The translations under genes and the position numbers were made by a program. Of a stretch of 64,000 bases of DNA, positions 48,175 through 57,608 are shown one piece after another. This stretch comes from Caulobacter sp. UNC358MFTsu5.1. Lineage in GTDB: Bacteria; Pseudomonadota; Alphaproteobacteria; Caulobacterales; Caulobacteraceae. Each line of letters starts with the position of its first letter. Position 1 is the stretch's first letter. The stretch is taken from the NCBI RefSeq assembly GCF_000712075.1, contig NZ_JONW01000009.1, positions 124,001-188,000 on the forward strand, written 5' to 3'. The notes below the pieces were generated by a model. That model made no database searches. It saw only the letters and a list, made by a program, of their open reading frames with translations, and was not told where the DNA came from.

Positions 48175-48292
48175 AAGGCCGCTCCCTCTTGCATTGCCGT
48201 GTCGCCCCATCCGCCGGAATAGCGGTTCGGAGCAGAAGCTAGGCGGAGGCGGTTAACGTCCCCTTGCCAAGCCTGCGACCGGGAGACGCAGC

Positions 48293-48307
48293 TTAGGATA
48301 CAATTAA
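48293..48307. promoter_or_regulatory. CtrA box candidate upstream of flmG
   Basis: TTAG-GATACAA-TTAA matches the CtrA consensus TTAA-N7-TTAA at seven of eight bases. It lies ~50 bp before the flmG ATG, in the gap shared with flbT. A further TTAAC half-site is at about 48253. Confidence 0.5.
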
Positions 48308-48357
48308 ACATACTGACCCAGAGGATGACTCTCTCCAACCGCCAAGGCCTTCAATAG

Positions 48358-50157
48358 ATGTCCCGCAGTCGCGACACCCAGATCTCGGCCGCCGCGCTGG
48401 CCGTCGCCCAGGAATCCGTCGCCCAGGCCGTTAACCTTGGCTTCCAGACCGCGACCGGCGACGCCGCCTCGGCCGAGGCCCTGGAGCGGCTGGATCGCCA
48501 GGTCCACGAGGTCCGCAACCGGGAAGCCTCGCGGCAGCTGGAGCGCTCGCTCCGCGCCATGCACAGCGGCGACTTCGCCAAGGGCGAGAAGCTGGCCCTC
48601 AAGGCCCTGGAGTTCGACGACAAGCTGGGCGTGGCCTGGCACGTGCTGGGCATCGCCCGCGAGAAGATCGGCGATTTCGCCGGCTCGATGCACTGCTACG
48701 AGGCGGCGCTGAAGCTGCTGCCCAACCACGATGGCGTCGCCGGCGACCTGGGCCGCCTGGCCTTCCGCCTGAACATGCCGGAAATCGCCGTGAAGTTCTT
48801 CGCCCACTACGTCCAGGCCCGCCCCGGCGACCTGGAGGGCGTCAACAACCTGGCCTGCGCCCTGCGCGACCTCAATCGCTGCGAGGAAGCCATCGAGGTC
48901 CTGCGCCCGGCCATCAACGACAATCCCGAACAGCCGCTGCTGTGGAACACCCTGGGCACCATCCTGTGCAGCCAGGGCGACGGCAAGACGGCCCTGACCT
49001 TCTTCGACGAGACGCTGCGGCTGGCCCCGCGCTTCGGCAAGGCCTACCACAACCGCGCCTACGCCAAGCTCGATCTGGGCGACGTCGAGGGCTCGCTGGC
49101 CGACTGCGACCGGGCGATCGCCTTCGCCGAATCCGCCGAGGACTTGGCGACGATGCAGTTCGGCCGGGCCACCACCCTGCTGTCCCTGGGCCGGGTCGGG
49201 GAAGGCTGGAGCGCCTACAAGGCCCGGCTCTCGAAGGACCTTAGCGACGCCCCGCGCTTCACCATCGACGCCCCGCGCTGGAGCCCGGGCATGGACCTGG
49301 CCGGCAAGTCGCTGATGATCTGCGCCGAGCAGGGCCTGGGCGACGAGGTGATGTTCGCCAACATGCTGCCCGACGTAGTCGAGGCGCTGGGGTCCGACGG
49401 CAAGTTGACCCTCGCGGTCGAGCGCCGGCTGGTCTCGTTGTTCCAGCGCTCGTTCCCGAACGCCGCCGTCTTCCCGCACAAGACCGTCGCCTACGAGGGC
49501 CGGGTCTATCGTGGCGCGCCCGAGATCGAGGACTGGAGCGGCGTCGACTTCTGGGCCCCGATGGCCGACCTGCTCGAGGTCTTCCGGCCCAGCCTGGCCG
49601 CCTTCCCCAACCGTCCCAACTTCTTGACAGCCGATCCGGCGCGGGTCGCGCACTGGCGGCGGGTCCTTGAGGAGAGCGCCCCCAAGGGCCCCAAGGTCGG
49701 CCTGCTGTGGAAGAGCCTGAAGCTGAACGGCGAACGGGCCCGCCAGTTCTCGCCCTTCCTGCTGTGGCGTCCGATCCTGGAGGTTCCGGGGGTCACCTTC
49801 GTGAACCTGCAGTACGGCGACTGCAGCGAGGAGATCGCCCTGGCCAAGGCCGAGTTCGGCGTCGACATCTGGCAGCCGCCGGGCATCGACCTGAAGCAGG
49901 ACCTCGACGACGTCGCCGCCCTCTGCTGCGCGATGGACCTGATCGTCGGCTTCTCCAACGCCACCACCAACCTCGGCGGCGCCTGCGGCGCGCCGATCTG
50001 GATGCTGACCGGCGCGGCGTCCTGGACCCGGCTGGGCGCCCAGACCTGGCCCTGGTACCCGCGGACGCGCTGCTTCATCACGCCGGACTTCAACGACTGG
50101 AACCCGACCATGCGCGAGGTCGGCGCCGCCCTGCGCGAGCGCTTTCCGGCCGCTTGA
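48358..50157 (+). CDS. flmG: Flagellin glycosyltransferase FlmG
   Basis: FlmG attaches a pseudaminic-acid-type sugar to flagellins. The 599-residue protein has two parts. Residues ~40-290 are tetratricopeptide repeats (GVAWHVLGIAREKIGDFAGSMHCYEAALKL is one, shown in part), which bind flagellin. Residues ~310-599 are a GT-B-type glycosyltransferase domain ending with LIVGFSNATTNLGGACGAPIWMLTG and TWPWYPRTRCF. This domain pair is characteristic of Caulobacter FlmG. The ATG has only a weak ribosome-binding site. Downstream PseF-like and PseH-like genes make the donor sugar. Confidence 0.9.
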   Translation: MSRSRDTQISAAALAVAQESVAQAVNLGFQTATGDAASAEALERLDRQVHEVRNREASRQLERSLRAMHSGDFAKGEKLALKALEFDDKLGVAWHVLGIAREKIGDFAGSMHCYEAALKLLPNHDGVAGDLGRLAFRLNMPEIAVKFFAHYVQARPGDLEGVNNLACALRDLNRCEEAIEVLRPAINDNPEQPLLWNTLGTILCSQGDGKTALTFFDETLRLAPRFGKAYHNRAYAKLDLGDVEGSLADCDRAIAFAESAEDLATMQFGRATTLLSLGRVGEGWSAYKARLSKDLSDAPRFTIDAPRWSPGMDLAGKSLMICAEQGLGDEVMFANMLPDVVEALGSDGKLTLAVERRLVSLFQRSFPNAAVFPHKTVAYEGRVYRGAPEIEDWSGVDFWAPMADLLEVFRPSLAAFPNRPNFLTADPARVAHWRRVLEESAPKGPKVGLLWKSLKLNGERARQFSPFLLWRPILEVPGVTFVNLQYGDCSEEIALAKAEFGVDIWQPPGIDLKQDLDDVAALCCAMDLIVGFSNATTNLGGACGAPIWMLTGAASWTRLGAQTWPWYPRTRCFITPDFNDWNPTMREVGAALRERFPAA

Positions 50158-50239
50158 CGGAAAAGGCTTCGCCACGAGGCCACCGCATTTCGGCGGTAGA
50201 CGAACGCCGGAGTTCGGGCTTGAAGTTCCGGACCTAACC

Positions 50240-50971
50240 TTGAGTACGCCCTTGCCGCTCGCCATCCTCCAAGCTCGCATGTCGTCGACGCGGCTTCCCG
50301 GCAAGGTGTTGGCCGATCTGGCCGGCAAGCCGATGATCCTGCGGCAGATCGAGCGCCTCAAGCGCGCCACGCGACTGCAGCGGATCGTGGTGGCCACCTC
50401 CGACCAGGCCAGCGACGATCCGCTGGCCGTCTGCCTGATCGCCGCCGGCGTCGAGGTGTTCCGCGGATCGCTGGACGACGTGCTGGCCCGCTATATCGGC
50501 GCGATCGAAACCTTCGGTCCGACCCGCACGGTGGTGCGCCTCACCGCCGATTGCCCCCTGGCCGACCCCGACCTGATCGACCAGACCCTGGCCCTGCACG
50601 AGCGCTCCGGCGCCGACTACACCTCCAACACCCCCGCCCGGCGCAGCTTCCCCAAGGGGCTGGACGTCGAGGTCTTCGAATCCGTGGCCCTGAAGATCGC
50701 CGCCGACGAGACGAGCGACCCCTACGACCACGAGCACGTCACCCCCTTCCTCTACCGCCACCCCAACCGCTTCAAGATCGAGGGCCTCGAACAGGCCGCC
50801 GACGAGGGCGACGTGCGCTGGACGGTGGACCGGCCCGACGATCTGGACTTCGTCCGCGCGGTGTACGATGGACTCTACGCCGCCAATCCGACCTTCACGT
50901 CGGACGACGTCCGGGCCTTCGTGCGGGGCCGGCCGGACCTGGCCGCCCTGGGGGGAGATCGCCGCGTATGA
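50240..50971 (+). CDS. pseF: PseF-like cytidylyltransferase (CMP-sugar synthesis)
   Basis: This 243-residue SpsF/PseF-type nucleotidyltransferase has the signature AILQARMSSTRLPGKVLADLAGKPMI at residues ~6-30 (given in part), VVRLTADCPLADPDLID with the metal-binding Asp, and HEHVTPFLYRHP. PseF activates pseudaminic acid as CMP-Pse. The start appears to be TTG (SerThrProLeuPro follows); no ATG or GTG lies before the conserved motif. It is 82 bp after flmG, and its stop overlaps the next start (ATGA). In Caulobacter naming it could be one of the flm genes, but I am not sure which. Confidence 0.82.
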   Translation: MSTPLPLAILQARMSSTRLPGKVLADLAGKPMILRQIERLKRATRLQRIVVATSDQASDDPLAVCLIAAGVEVFRGSLDDVLARYIGAIETFGPTRTVVRLTADCPLADPDLIDQTLALHERSGADYTSNTPARRSFPKGLDVEVFESVALKIAADETSDPYDHEHVTPFLYRHPNRFKIEGLEQAADEGDVRWTVDRPDDLDFVRAVYDGLYAANPTFTSDDVRAFVRGRPDLAALGGDRRV

Positions 50972-51561
50972 CCACTGGAGCCTCGGACGCCCCGTCCCAC
51001 GCCGTCGTCCTGCGCGACGTGACCGAAGGCGATCGTCAGAGGCTGCTGGACTGGCGCAACAGTCCCGACGTCGCGGCCTACATGTACACCGACCACAAGA
51101 TCGGCCAGGCCGAGCACGACCGCTGGTTCGACGGCATGGCGAGCGACGCCCGCCGCCGATACTGGGTGATCGAGGTGGACGGCGAACCCGTGGGCCTGGC
51201 CAACCTGGCCGACATCGACGCCAGGAACCGCCGCTGCGCCTGGGCCTACTACCTGGCCAGCCCGTCGGTGCGCGGGCTGGGCGTGGGGTCGTATATCGAG
51301 TTCTGGATGATCGAGTACGTCTTTGGTCCCCTGGGCTTCGACAAGCTGTGGTGCGAGGTGCTGCTGTCCAACGAGAGCGTCTGGAAGCTGCACGAGCGCT
51401 ACGGCTTCCAGCGCGAGGCGCTGTTCCGCCATCATGTGATCAAGGACGGCGCGCCGGCCGACGTGGTGGGGCTGGGCCTGCTGGCCCAGGACTGGCCGGC
51501 CCGGCGCGAGGAGATGGCCCGACGCCTGCTGGACAAGGGCTACGCGCTTCCCTTCGCATGA
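50968..51561 (+). CDS. flmH: PseH-like UDP-amino-sugar N-acetyltransferase
   Basis: This 197-residue GNAT acetyltransferase is closest in pattern to PseH (VVLRDVTEGDRQRLLDWRNSPDVAAYMYTDH at the start, RGLGVGSYIEFWMIEYVFGPLGFDKLWCEVL and KLHERYGFQREALFRHHVIKDG, in part). PseH acetylates UDP-4-amino-4,6-dideoxy-AltNAc in pseudaminic acid synthesis. The ATG overlaps the pseF stop by four bases. Its position in the flmG cluster makes it the likely FlmH; the symbol is tentative because a second PseH-like gene lies at 43072. Confidence 0.8.
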   Translation: MTTGASDAPSHAVVLRDVTEGDRQRLLDWRNSPDVAAYMYTDHKIGQAEHDRWFDGMASDARRRYWVIEVDGEPVGLANLADIDARNRRCAWAYYLASPSVRGLGVGSYIEFWMIEYVFGPLGFDKLWCEVLLSNESVWKLHERYGFQREALFRHHVIKDGAPADVVGLGLLAQDWPARREEMARRLLDKGYALPFA

Positions 51562-51585
51562 GGGCCTTCGCCTCGCGCGACCGAC

Positions 51586-51611
51586 GGAACAATCGTCACG
51601 GACGACGGGTT
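51586..51611 (+). promoter_or_regulatory. Possible EcfG/SigT-type promoter
   Basis: GGAAC-N17-GGTT is one base off the general stress sigma factor consensus GGAAC-N16/17-CGTT. It lies 56 bp before the small acidic protein gene. A single hit of this kind can occur by chance. Confidence 0.3.
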
Positions 51612-51666
51612 GAATCCGGGACCGCGGGGGCGTCGCCCTCGCCCTTCTGGTTTCAGGGAGCCCGCC

Positions 51667-52050
51667 ATGCCCACCGACACCGACTATGACGACCAGGACG
51701 GCGCCGAGGTCCTGGACGAGACCAATCTGACCGAGGACGGCGACGACATCGCCAATTTCGACGAGCTGGACGACGTCTACGACGTCACCCAGGCCGACGG
51801 CGATGACGACGAGGACGAAGAAGACGACGACTTCGACGACGAGAACGCCGACGAGATCGACGACGATCTGGAAGGCGAACGCGACGACGAGGGCCTGGAC
51901 GTCGAGCGCGAGCCGCTCAGCGCGATCGCCGGCGACGACGAGGACGTCGAGGACTCGATCTCGGACGACGACGACAGCGCCGCCGACTTCGAATCCACCG
52001 AGCTGGCCGAGGACGACATCGAGTCGCTGGGCTACGCCAAGGAGAGCTGA
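51667..52050 (+). CDS. Highly acidic protein of unknown function
   Basis: This 127-residue protein is roughly half Asp and Glu, with runs such as GDDDEDEEDDDFDDENADE, and has almost no basic or hydrophobic stretches. It must be strongly negative and largely disordered. No enzyme domain is visible. Acidic proteins of this type can mimic DNA, bind cations or act as chaperone-like tails, but none of this is shown here. The ATG follows CAGGGAGCCCGCC. It is followed by another small acidic gene 77 bp downstream and may be under stress control. Confidence 0.65.
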   Translation: MPTDTDYDDQDGAEVLDETNLTEDGDDIANFDELDDVYDVTQADGDDDEDEEDDDFDDENADEIDDDLEGERDDEGLDVEREPLSAIAGDDEDVEDSISDDDDSAADFESTELAEDDIESLGYAKES

Positions 52051-52127
52051 GACGTTCAAGACGGCCGGGCCGGCGTTGAAGCTGTATCCCCGCGCGCCTA
52101 GATTCATGAGGCGATAGGAGACCCGCC

Positions 52128-52295
52128 ATGTCCGACGCCTCGCCCGAATCCGACAATGACGACCCGACGGAATATCTCGAGGACCAGTTGGAGGAAGGGC
52201 TGGAGGACAGCTTCCCGGCCAGCGATCCGCCGTCGGTCGCCCGCCGCCACCGCAAGCCGCCGCCCGAACTGCTGAAACCGCGCGACGGAGCCTGA
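52128..52295 (+). CDS. Small acidic protein (LEDSFPASDPPS family)
   Basis: This 55-residue protein contains LEEGLEDSFPASDPPSV, a motif I recognise from many small proteobacterial proteins of unknown function, and it ends with a basic Pro-rich tail (RRHRKPPPELLKP). The ATG follows ATAGGAGACCCGCC, a good ribosome-binding site. The conserved motif and the site make it a real gene despite its size. It lies in line with the acidic protein at 51667 and the ATPase at 52396. Confidence 0.8.
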   Translation: MSDASPESDNDDPTEYLEDQLEEGLEDSFPASDPPSVARRHRKPPPELLKPRDGA

Positions 52296-52395
52296 CCACA
52301 AGCCGGCTTGATCCGGCCGACCGTTGGTCTGTAGGTTAGTCCTGATTTGAACAACTGTTCGAGGCGGTTCGCTGGAGCCGCCGTCAGGAAACCGT

Positions 52396-53265
<870 letters not shown>

Positions 53266-53338
53266 GGCCGTTACCGCGATTTCATTGGATTTCCGAGCGC
53301 CGCCGGACCACGTTCGCGTCGAACGGGAGATTCCTTTT

Positions 53339-54172
53339 ATGCGACACCTGACGCTGCTGGCCGCCGCGAGCCTGGTCGTTCTCGCCGGCGCCTGCTCGCC
53401 CAAGGTCGAGGTCAGCCATGGCGACCACAGGACGCCCGGCAAGCGCGAGCCGCTGCGGGCGATCAGCCGGCTGGACTGCCCGGACAAGCAGGGCGAGCTG
53501 ACGCGCGTCAGCGCCGCGCCCGACGGCCAGACCTGCCTCTACAGCGGCCAGAACGCCGAGGTCACGCTGAGCCTGGTGGCGCTGAACGGCGGCGACGCCG
53601 AGGCCGCCCTGGCGCCGATCGAGGCCGACCTGAAGACCCTGATGCCGGCGGTCAAGGCGCCCCCTCCCCCGCCGCCCGGCGGCAAGGCCCGTGGCGACAG
53701 CGCCAAGATCAGCCTGCCCGGGATCAAGATCGACGCCCACGACAAGGGCGCCGACATCAAGATCGGCGGCCTGACGATCAACGCCAACGACGACACCGCC
53801 GAGGTCAAGGTCGCCAAGAACGTCACGATCCGCGACGGCGACAGCACCAAGCGGGTGACCGAGCGGACCAGCGGCGGCAATTCCAACGTCAGCGTCCAGT
53901 CCACCAACGAGGACGAGGGCGACACCGAGATCCACGCCACCAACGACGGTGCCCAGATCCGCCAGCGGCGGGGCGGCGACGGCGTGCGCGCCACCTTGAT
54001 CCTGGCCAGCGACAAGGCCGTCAGCGGCTACCGCGTCGTCGGCTACGAGGCCCGCGGCCCCAAGGGCGGCCCGCTTGCCGTGGCCGTGGTCAAGGCCAAG
54101 GGCCGCGACGGCAGCGACCACGACATCTTCGAGGACATGAAGACCCTGGTCCGCCACAACGTCGGCGGCTAG
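53339..54172 (+). CDS. Lipoprotein with proline-rich linker
   Basis: This 277-residue protein has a lipoprotein signal (MRHLTLLAAASLVVLAGACSP; lipobox AGAC, Cys19). A short N-terminal domain has two cysteines (LDCPDKQGE and QTCLYSGQ). A Pro run (APPPPPPGG) follows, and then a beta-rich domain with repeated Asp/Lys strands (KISLPGIKIDAHDKGADIKIGG, in part) that may form a beta-helix. The family is unknown. The ATG at 53339 was chosen to give a proper signal. Its stop shares a CTAG with the stop of the convergent gene at 54169. Confidence 0.7.
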   Translation: MRHLTLLAAASLVVLAGACSPKVEVSHGDHRTPGKREPLRAISRLDCPDKQGELTRVSAAPDGQTCLYSGQNAEVTLSLVALNGGDAEAALAPIEADLKTLMPAVKAPPPPPPGGKARGDSAKISLPGIKIDAHDKGADIKIGGLTINANDDTAEVKVAKNVTIRDGDSTKRVTERTSGGNSNVSVQSTNEDEGDTEIHATNDGAQIRQRRGGDGVRATLILASDKAVSGYRVVGYEARGPKGGPLAVAVVKAKGRDGSDHDIFEDMKTLVRHNVGG

Positions 54173-54540
54173 ATCGGCGTCACCTCCATGACCTTGTAGG
54201 TCAGCGGCCGGCCGTCGTCGTCGGTGACGGTGACGTATTCGCCCAGGGCGAAGCGATGCTGGCCCAGGCGGTGGACGGGCTCGTCGTCCAGGTCCTCGCC
54301 CTCGTCATAGTCGAAGAACCAGCGCTCGCCGCGTCGGTTCAGGCGGCCGTCGGCGGCGTCCTCGTCGGGGGCGAAGCGGCGGACCACGCACTCGTCCTTG
54401 GCCTTGGCGTAGGCCGCGGCGTCCAGGTGGCCGTCCTCGGTCAGCGGCGCGGTCAGGGCGTAGCCCCGGTGGTCGTCGCCTCCCGCGAACTCGGTGCCGG
54501 GATTGCGGGCCAGGCGCATGACGATGCGTGACAGGGACAT
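54169..54540 (-). CDS. Small hypothetical protein downstream of universal stress gene
   Basis: This 123-residue soluble protein has the start MSLSRIVMRLARNPGTEFAGGDDHRGYALTAPL and the central GERWFFDYDEGEDLDDEP. It looks like a small beta-barrel-like protein of unknown function, present in several Caulobacter-type genomes as I recall. The ATG at 54540 follows AAGGAGGGCGTTCAA. It lies 34 bp after the universal stress protein on the same strand, so it should be part of the same FixK-controlled transcript. Confidence 0.65.
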   Translation of the reverse strand: MSLSRIVMRLARNPGTEFAGGDDHRGYALTAPLTEDGHLDAAAYAKAKDECVVRRFAPDEDAADGRLNRRGERWFFDYDEGEDLDDEPVHRLGQHRFALGEYVTVTDDDGRPLTYKVMEVTPI

Positions 54541-54574
54541 TTGAACGCCCTCCTTCTTCTTTTGGAACAAAGCT

Positions 54575-55390
54575 CTAGTGCGACAGGAACAGCGAAGGTC
54601 CGTCGCTGTTCAGCAGGCTCCGGGTGGTGCCGCCGAAGATGAACTCCTGCAGGCGCGGGTGGCCGAAGGCGCCCGCCACCAGGAAATCGGCGCCCACGTC
54701 CTTGGCCGCGCCCAGCAGCAGGGCCGAGGCGTCGCCGCCCGTCCCCTCCAGCACCTTGGGCTCGGCCTTGACGCCTCGGGCCGCCAGGAACGCGACCAGG
54801 CGCTCCAGCTCGAAATTGCGCGACGAGGCGCCCGGCGCCCCGGCCACCACGACCTTGGCGGCCTTCTGCAGCAGCGGCAGCGCGGTGCGCATGGCGCGGC
54901 TGGCCTCCTTGCCGCCGTCCCAGGCCACCAGCACCGTGCCGCCGACCTTCAGGCCCGGCCGGGCCACGACCACGGGGCGCTGCTCGTCGGCGATCATCTG
55001 CTGGAACGACTCCGCCAGCGGGCCCTTGCCGCGCGCGGCGGCGCTGTCGAACACGATCACGTCCGACAAGCGGCCCTCCGCGGCCAGGCCGGCCCAGACG
55101 GGCGATTCCAGGCTGATCGCGGTGGCGCGGGCGTAGCCCAGCTCGGCCACCAGCTTGTCGACGGCGTGATGGCCCTCGACGGCGGCTTCCTTCAGGCTCT
55201 CCAGCGCCGTGACCTGCACGCCGCCCATGAAACCCTCGCCCATCCAGGGCATCAGATCGGCCATGTCGGCCGGCGCATGGACGCAGGCCAGCTCGGCGTC
55301 GAAACCCTCGGCCAGCGTCTTGGCCGCTTCCAGGACGCCCCGGTCGGCGGCGGCTCCGGCCAGCGGCGCCATGATTCTCGCCCAGCTCAT
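54575..55390 (-). CDS. Universal stress protein (two Usp domains)
   Basis: This 271-residue protein is built from two universal stress domains (~1-150 and ~155-271). The C-terminal domain keeps the nucleotide-binding motif (GAFGHPRLQEFIFGGTTRSLL), while the N-terminal one lacks it. The ATG at 55390 follows GGGAGATCGATC. A TTGAT-N4-GTCAA box lies 73 bp upstream of the start, so the gene is probably induced by FixK/FNR when oxygen is low. It is likely co-transcribed with the gene at 54169. Confidence 0.88.
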   Translation of the reverse strand: MSWARIMAPLAGAAADRGVLEAAKTLAEGFDAELACVHAPADMADLMPWMGEGFMGGVQVTALESLKEAAVEGHHAVDKLVAELGYARATAISLESPVWAGLAAEGRLSDVIVFDSAAARGKGPLAESFQQMIADEQRPVVVARPGLKVGGTVLVAWDGGKEASRAMRTALPLLQKAAKVVVAGAPGASSRNFELERLVAFLAARGVKAEPKVLEGTGGDASALLLGAAKDVGADFLVAGAFGHPRLQEFIFGGTTRSLLNSDGPSLFLSH

Positions 55391-55456
55391 GATCGATCTC
55401 CCGGGTCTAAGCATTCACACGGTGAGGCATTTCCACAGACAACGGCCCGGCCCTCA

Positions 55457-55470
55457 TTGATCTTTGTCAA
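55457..55470 (-). promoter_or_regulatory. FNR/FixK box upstream of universal stress gene
   Basis: TTGATCTTTGTCAA fits the FNR/FixK consensus TTGAT-N4-ATCAA with one changed base. It lies 67-80 bp upstream of the universal stress protein ATG. Confidence 0.7.
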
Positions 55471-55542
55471 CCGATGGGCCAACCCAGCTAGAGTGGGGCC
55501 AGACTGTGTAAGGCCTGCACCTTCACCGTAAGGAACGATCTC

Positions 55543-56184
55543 GTGGCCAAAGGGCTGCATAAAACTCCGCCCCGGGCGTGGCAGCGCATGCTGTCGGGCC
55601 GCAGGCTCGACCTGCTGGACCCCTCGCCGATGGACATCGAGATCGAGGACATCGCCCACGGCCTGGCCCGGGTGGCGCGCTGGAACGGCCAGACCACCGG
55701 CGAACACGGCTTCTCGGTGGCCCAGCACAGCGTGGTGGTCGAGGAGATCGCCGCCCATATCAAGCCCGACCTCGAGCCGAAATGGCGCCTGGCCGCCCTG
55801 CTGCACGACGCCTCCGAATATGTGATCGGCGACATGATCAGCCCGTTCAAGGCGGCGCTGGGCATCGGCTACAAGGATTTCGAGGCCCGGCTGGAGGACG
55901 CCATCCACATCCGCTTCGGCCTGCCGCCCAAGGTCCCGGCCGCGATCAAGAAGCTGATCAAGCAGGCCGACCGCGCCTGCGCCTTCTTCGAAGCCACCCA
56001 GCTGGCCGGGTTCGAGCACGCCGAGTCCCTGGCCATCTTCGGCCCGCCGCCGGCCGGCTACGATCTGAAGATCCTGCCCCTGCCGCCGTTCGAGGCCCAG
56101 GCCCGCTACGTCCAGCGCTTCCACGTGCTGTCGCGCGCCGCCGGCTTCGAAAGCGCCCCCGGCATGGCGTTCGAGACCGAATGA
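55543..56184 (+). CDS. HD domain phosphohydrolase
   Basis: This 213-residue HD-family metal phosphohydrolase shows the His and HD ligands in order: EHGFSVAQHSVVV, LAALLHDASEYVIGDMISP and a later Asp. It resembles YfbR-type 5'-nucleotidases. The GTG at 55543 follows AAGGAACGATCTC. The stop overlaps the next gene's start by four bases, so it is coupled to the NrtR-like protein. The pairing with a Nudix-type regulator hints at nucleotide or NAD metabolism, which is an inference. Confidence 0.85.
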   Translation: MAKGLHKTPPRAWQRMLSGRRLDLLDPSPMDIEIEDIAHGLARVARWNGQTTGEHGFSVAQHSVVVEEIAAHIKPDLEPKWRLAALLHDASEYVIGDMISPFKAALGIGYKDFEARLEDAIHIRFGLPPKVPAAIKKLIKQADRACAFFEATQLAGFEHAESLAIFGPPPAGYDLKILPLPPFEAQARYVQRFHVLSRAAGFESAPGMAFETE

Positions 56185-57173
56185 CCGGGGGCGGATCGAC
56201 ATCGGTCGTCATCGGCCTGTCGGCGGTCGTGGTGGCGATCCGCGACGGCGAGGCCGTGGTCCTGACCGTGCGGCCGCACGACGCCGTCACCGACGTGGCC
56301 AGCCCCCTGCCCGGCCTGCCGTTCGGCCCGTTCGACCCGGCCGGCCACCGCACCTTCGAGCTGGGCCTGCGGGCCTTCGTCACCGAGCAGACCCGGTTCC
56401 AGCTGGGCTATGTCGAGCAGCTCTACACCTTCGGCGACGAGGGCCGCGACGCGCCGCGCGCCGAAATGGGAGCCGGGGCGGCCCGGATCGTCTCGGTCGG
56501 CTATCTGGGCCTGACCCCGACGGCCGTCGAGACCCAGGTCCCCGACACCGCCTGGGCGCCCTGGTCGGCCTTCTTCCCCTGGGAGGACTGGCGCCACGGC
56601 CGCCCCGCCCTGCTGGACGAGGCCATCGCCCCGGCCCTGCGCCGCTGGGCGGGCGAGGACGCCGGCAAGTGGTCGCGCGCCCGCCTGGCCTTCGCCCTGG
56701 ACGGCGCGCCGTGGAACGAGGAACGGGTCCTGGAGCGCTACGAGCTGCTCTACGAGGCGGGCCTTGCCCCAGAGGCCGCCCGCGACCGGGCCCGGGCCGA
56801 GGGCCACGATCCGGCCGAGCCCGCCGCCCTGTCGGCCGCCCTGGGCGAACCGATGATCTCGGATCACCGCCGCATCCTGGCCACCGGCCTCTCGCGCATC
56901 CGGGGCAAGATCAAGTACCGCCCGGTGGTGTTCGAGCTGATGCCGACCGAGTTCACCCTGTCGGCCCTGCAGCGCACGGTCGAGGCCATCGCCGGGGTGC
57001 CGCTGCACAAGCAGAACTTCCGCCGCGTGGTCGAGCGCGAGGACCTGGTCGAGGGCCTGGGCCGCCAGGACGCCGACACCGGCGGTCGCCCCGCCGAGCT
57101 GTTCCGCTTCCGCCGCGAGATCCTGACGGCGCGGCCGGCCATGGGGTTGTCGCTTCCGTTGCTGCGGGACTAG
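56181..57173 (+). CDS. NrtR-like protein: degenerate Nudix domain plus winged helix
   Basis: This 330-residue protein has an N-terminal Nudix fold (residues ~1-170) whose Nudix box is degenerate (RTFELGLRAFVTEQTRF in place of the GX5EX7REUXEE pattern), so it likely lacks hydrolase activity. The C-terminal winged helix (ILATGLSRIRGKIKYRPVVFELMP, LPLHKQNFRRVVEREDLVEGLG, in part) is of the NrtR type. NrtR regulators sense ADP-ribose and control NAD genes. It is longer than usual NrtR (~230 residues) because of the middle helical part. Coupled to the HD gene. Confidence 0.8.
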   Translation: MTGGGSTSVVIGLSAVVVAIRDGEAVVLTVRPHDAVTDVASPLPGLPFGPFDPAGHRTFELGLRAFVTEQTRFQLGYVEQLYTFGDEGRDAPRAEMGAGAARIVSVGYLGLTPTAVETQVPDTAWAPWSAFFPWEDWRHGRPALLDEAIAPALRRWAGEDAGKWSRARLAFALDGAPWNEERVLERYELLYEAGLAPEAARDRARAEGHDPAEPAALSAALGEPMISDHRRILATGLSRIRGKIKYRPVVFELMPTEFTLSALQRTVEAIAGVPLHKQNFRRVVEREDLVEGLGRQDADTGGRPAELFRFRREILTARPAMGLSLPLLRD

Positions 57174-57217
57174 GCGTCGCATTTGCCTCCTGGCCCTTCA
57201 ACGCTAGGCTGACCGGC

Positions 57218-57604
57218 ATGGCGAACCTCTCCCGCACACACCTGATCGCCGGCGGCGCGGCCGTCGTCGTGCTGGCCGGCCTGGGCGCGGGCCTGGCCGC
57301 CTATGTCCTGCGCGACACCCAGGCCGAGGCCGTCGATCACCGCACCGACGACGCCGAGGCCGTCCAAGGTGCCCGGATCGCCGTCGCCGACCGTTTCCCG
57401 GAGGCCCAGGGCGTCGACTTCGGCAAGACCTTCGTCCACTGGGACGGCGAAATCCCCTCCGTCTGCGGCGAGGTCGACATCGTCGAGGAGCAGGACGGCT
57501 TCGACGGCCCCGAGCGCTTCGTCTGGTCGCAAGGCGACCTGAAGCTGGAAGAGACCGACGGCAGCGACGCCCTGGACCAGTCGTGGAGCGATCTTTGCGT
57601 CTGA
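57218..57604 (+). CDS. Membrane-anchored small protein of unknown function
   Basis: This 128-residue protein has one N-terminal membrane helix (LIAGGAAVVVLAGLGAGLAAYVL, in part). The periplasmic domain is acidic and contains two cysteines (SVCGEVDIVEEQDG and the C-terminal SDLCV), which could form a disulfide. The FGKTFVHWDGEIPSVCGEVD segment is reminiscent of other small alphaproteobacterial secreted proteins. No function is known. It is followed by a hairpin and a convergent gene. Confidence 0.6.
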   Translation: MANLSRTHLIAGGAAVVVLAGLGAGLAAYVLRDTQAEAVDHRTDDAEAVQGARIAVADRFPEAQGVDFGKTFVHWDGEIPSVCGEVDIVEEQDGFDGPERFVWSQGDLKLEETDGSDALDQSWSDLCV

Positions 57605-57608
57605 GGCC

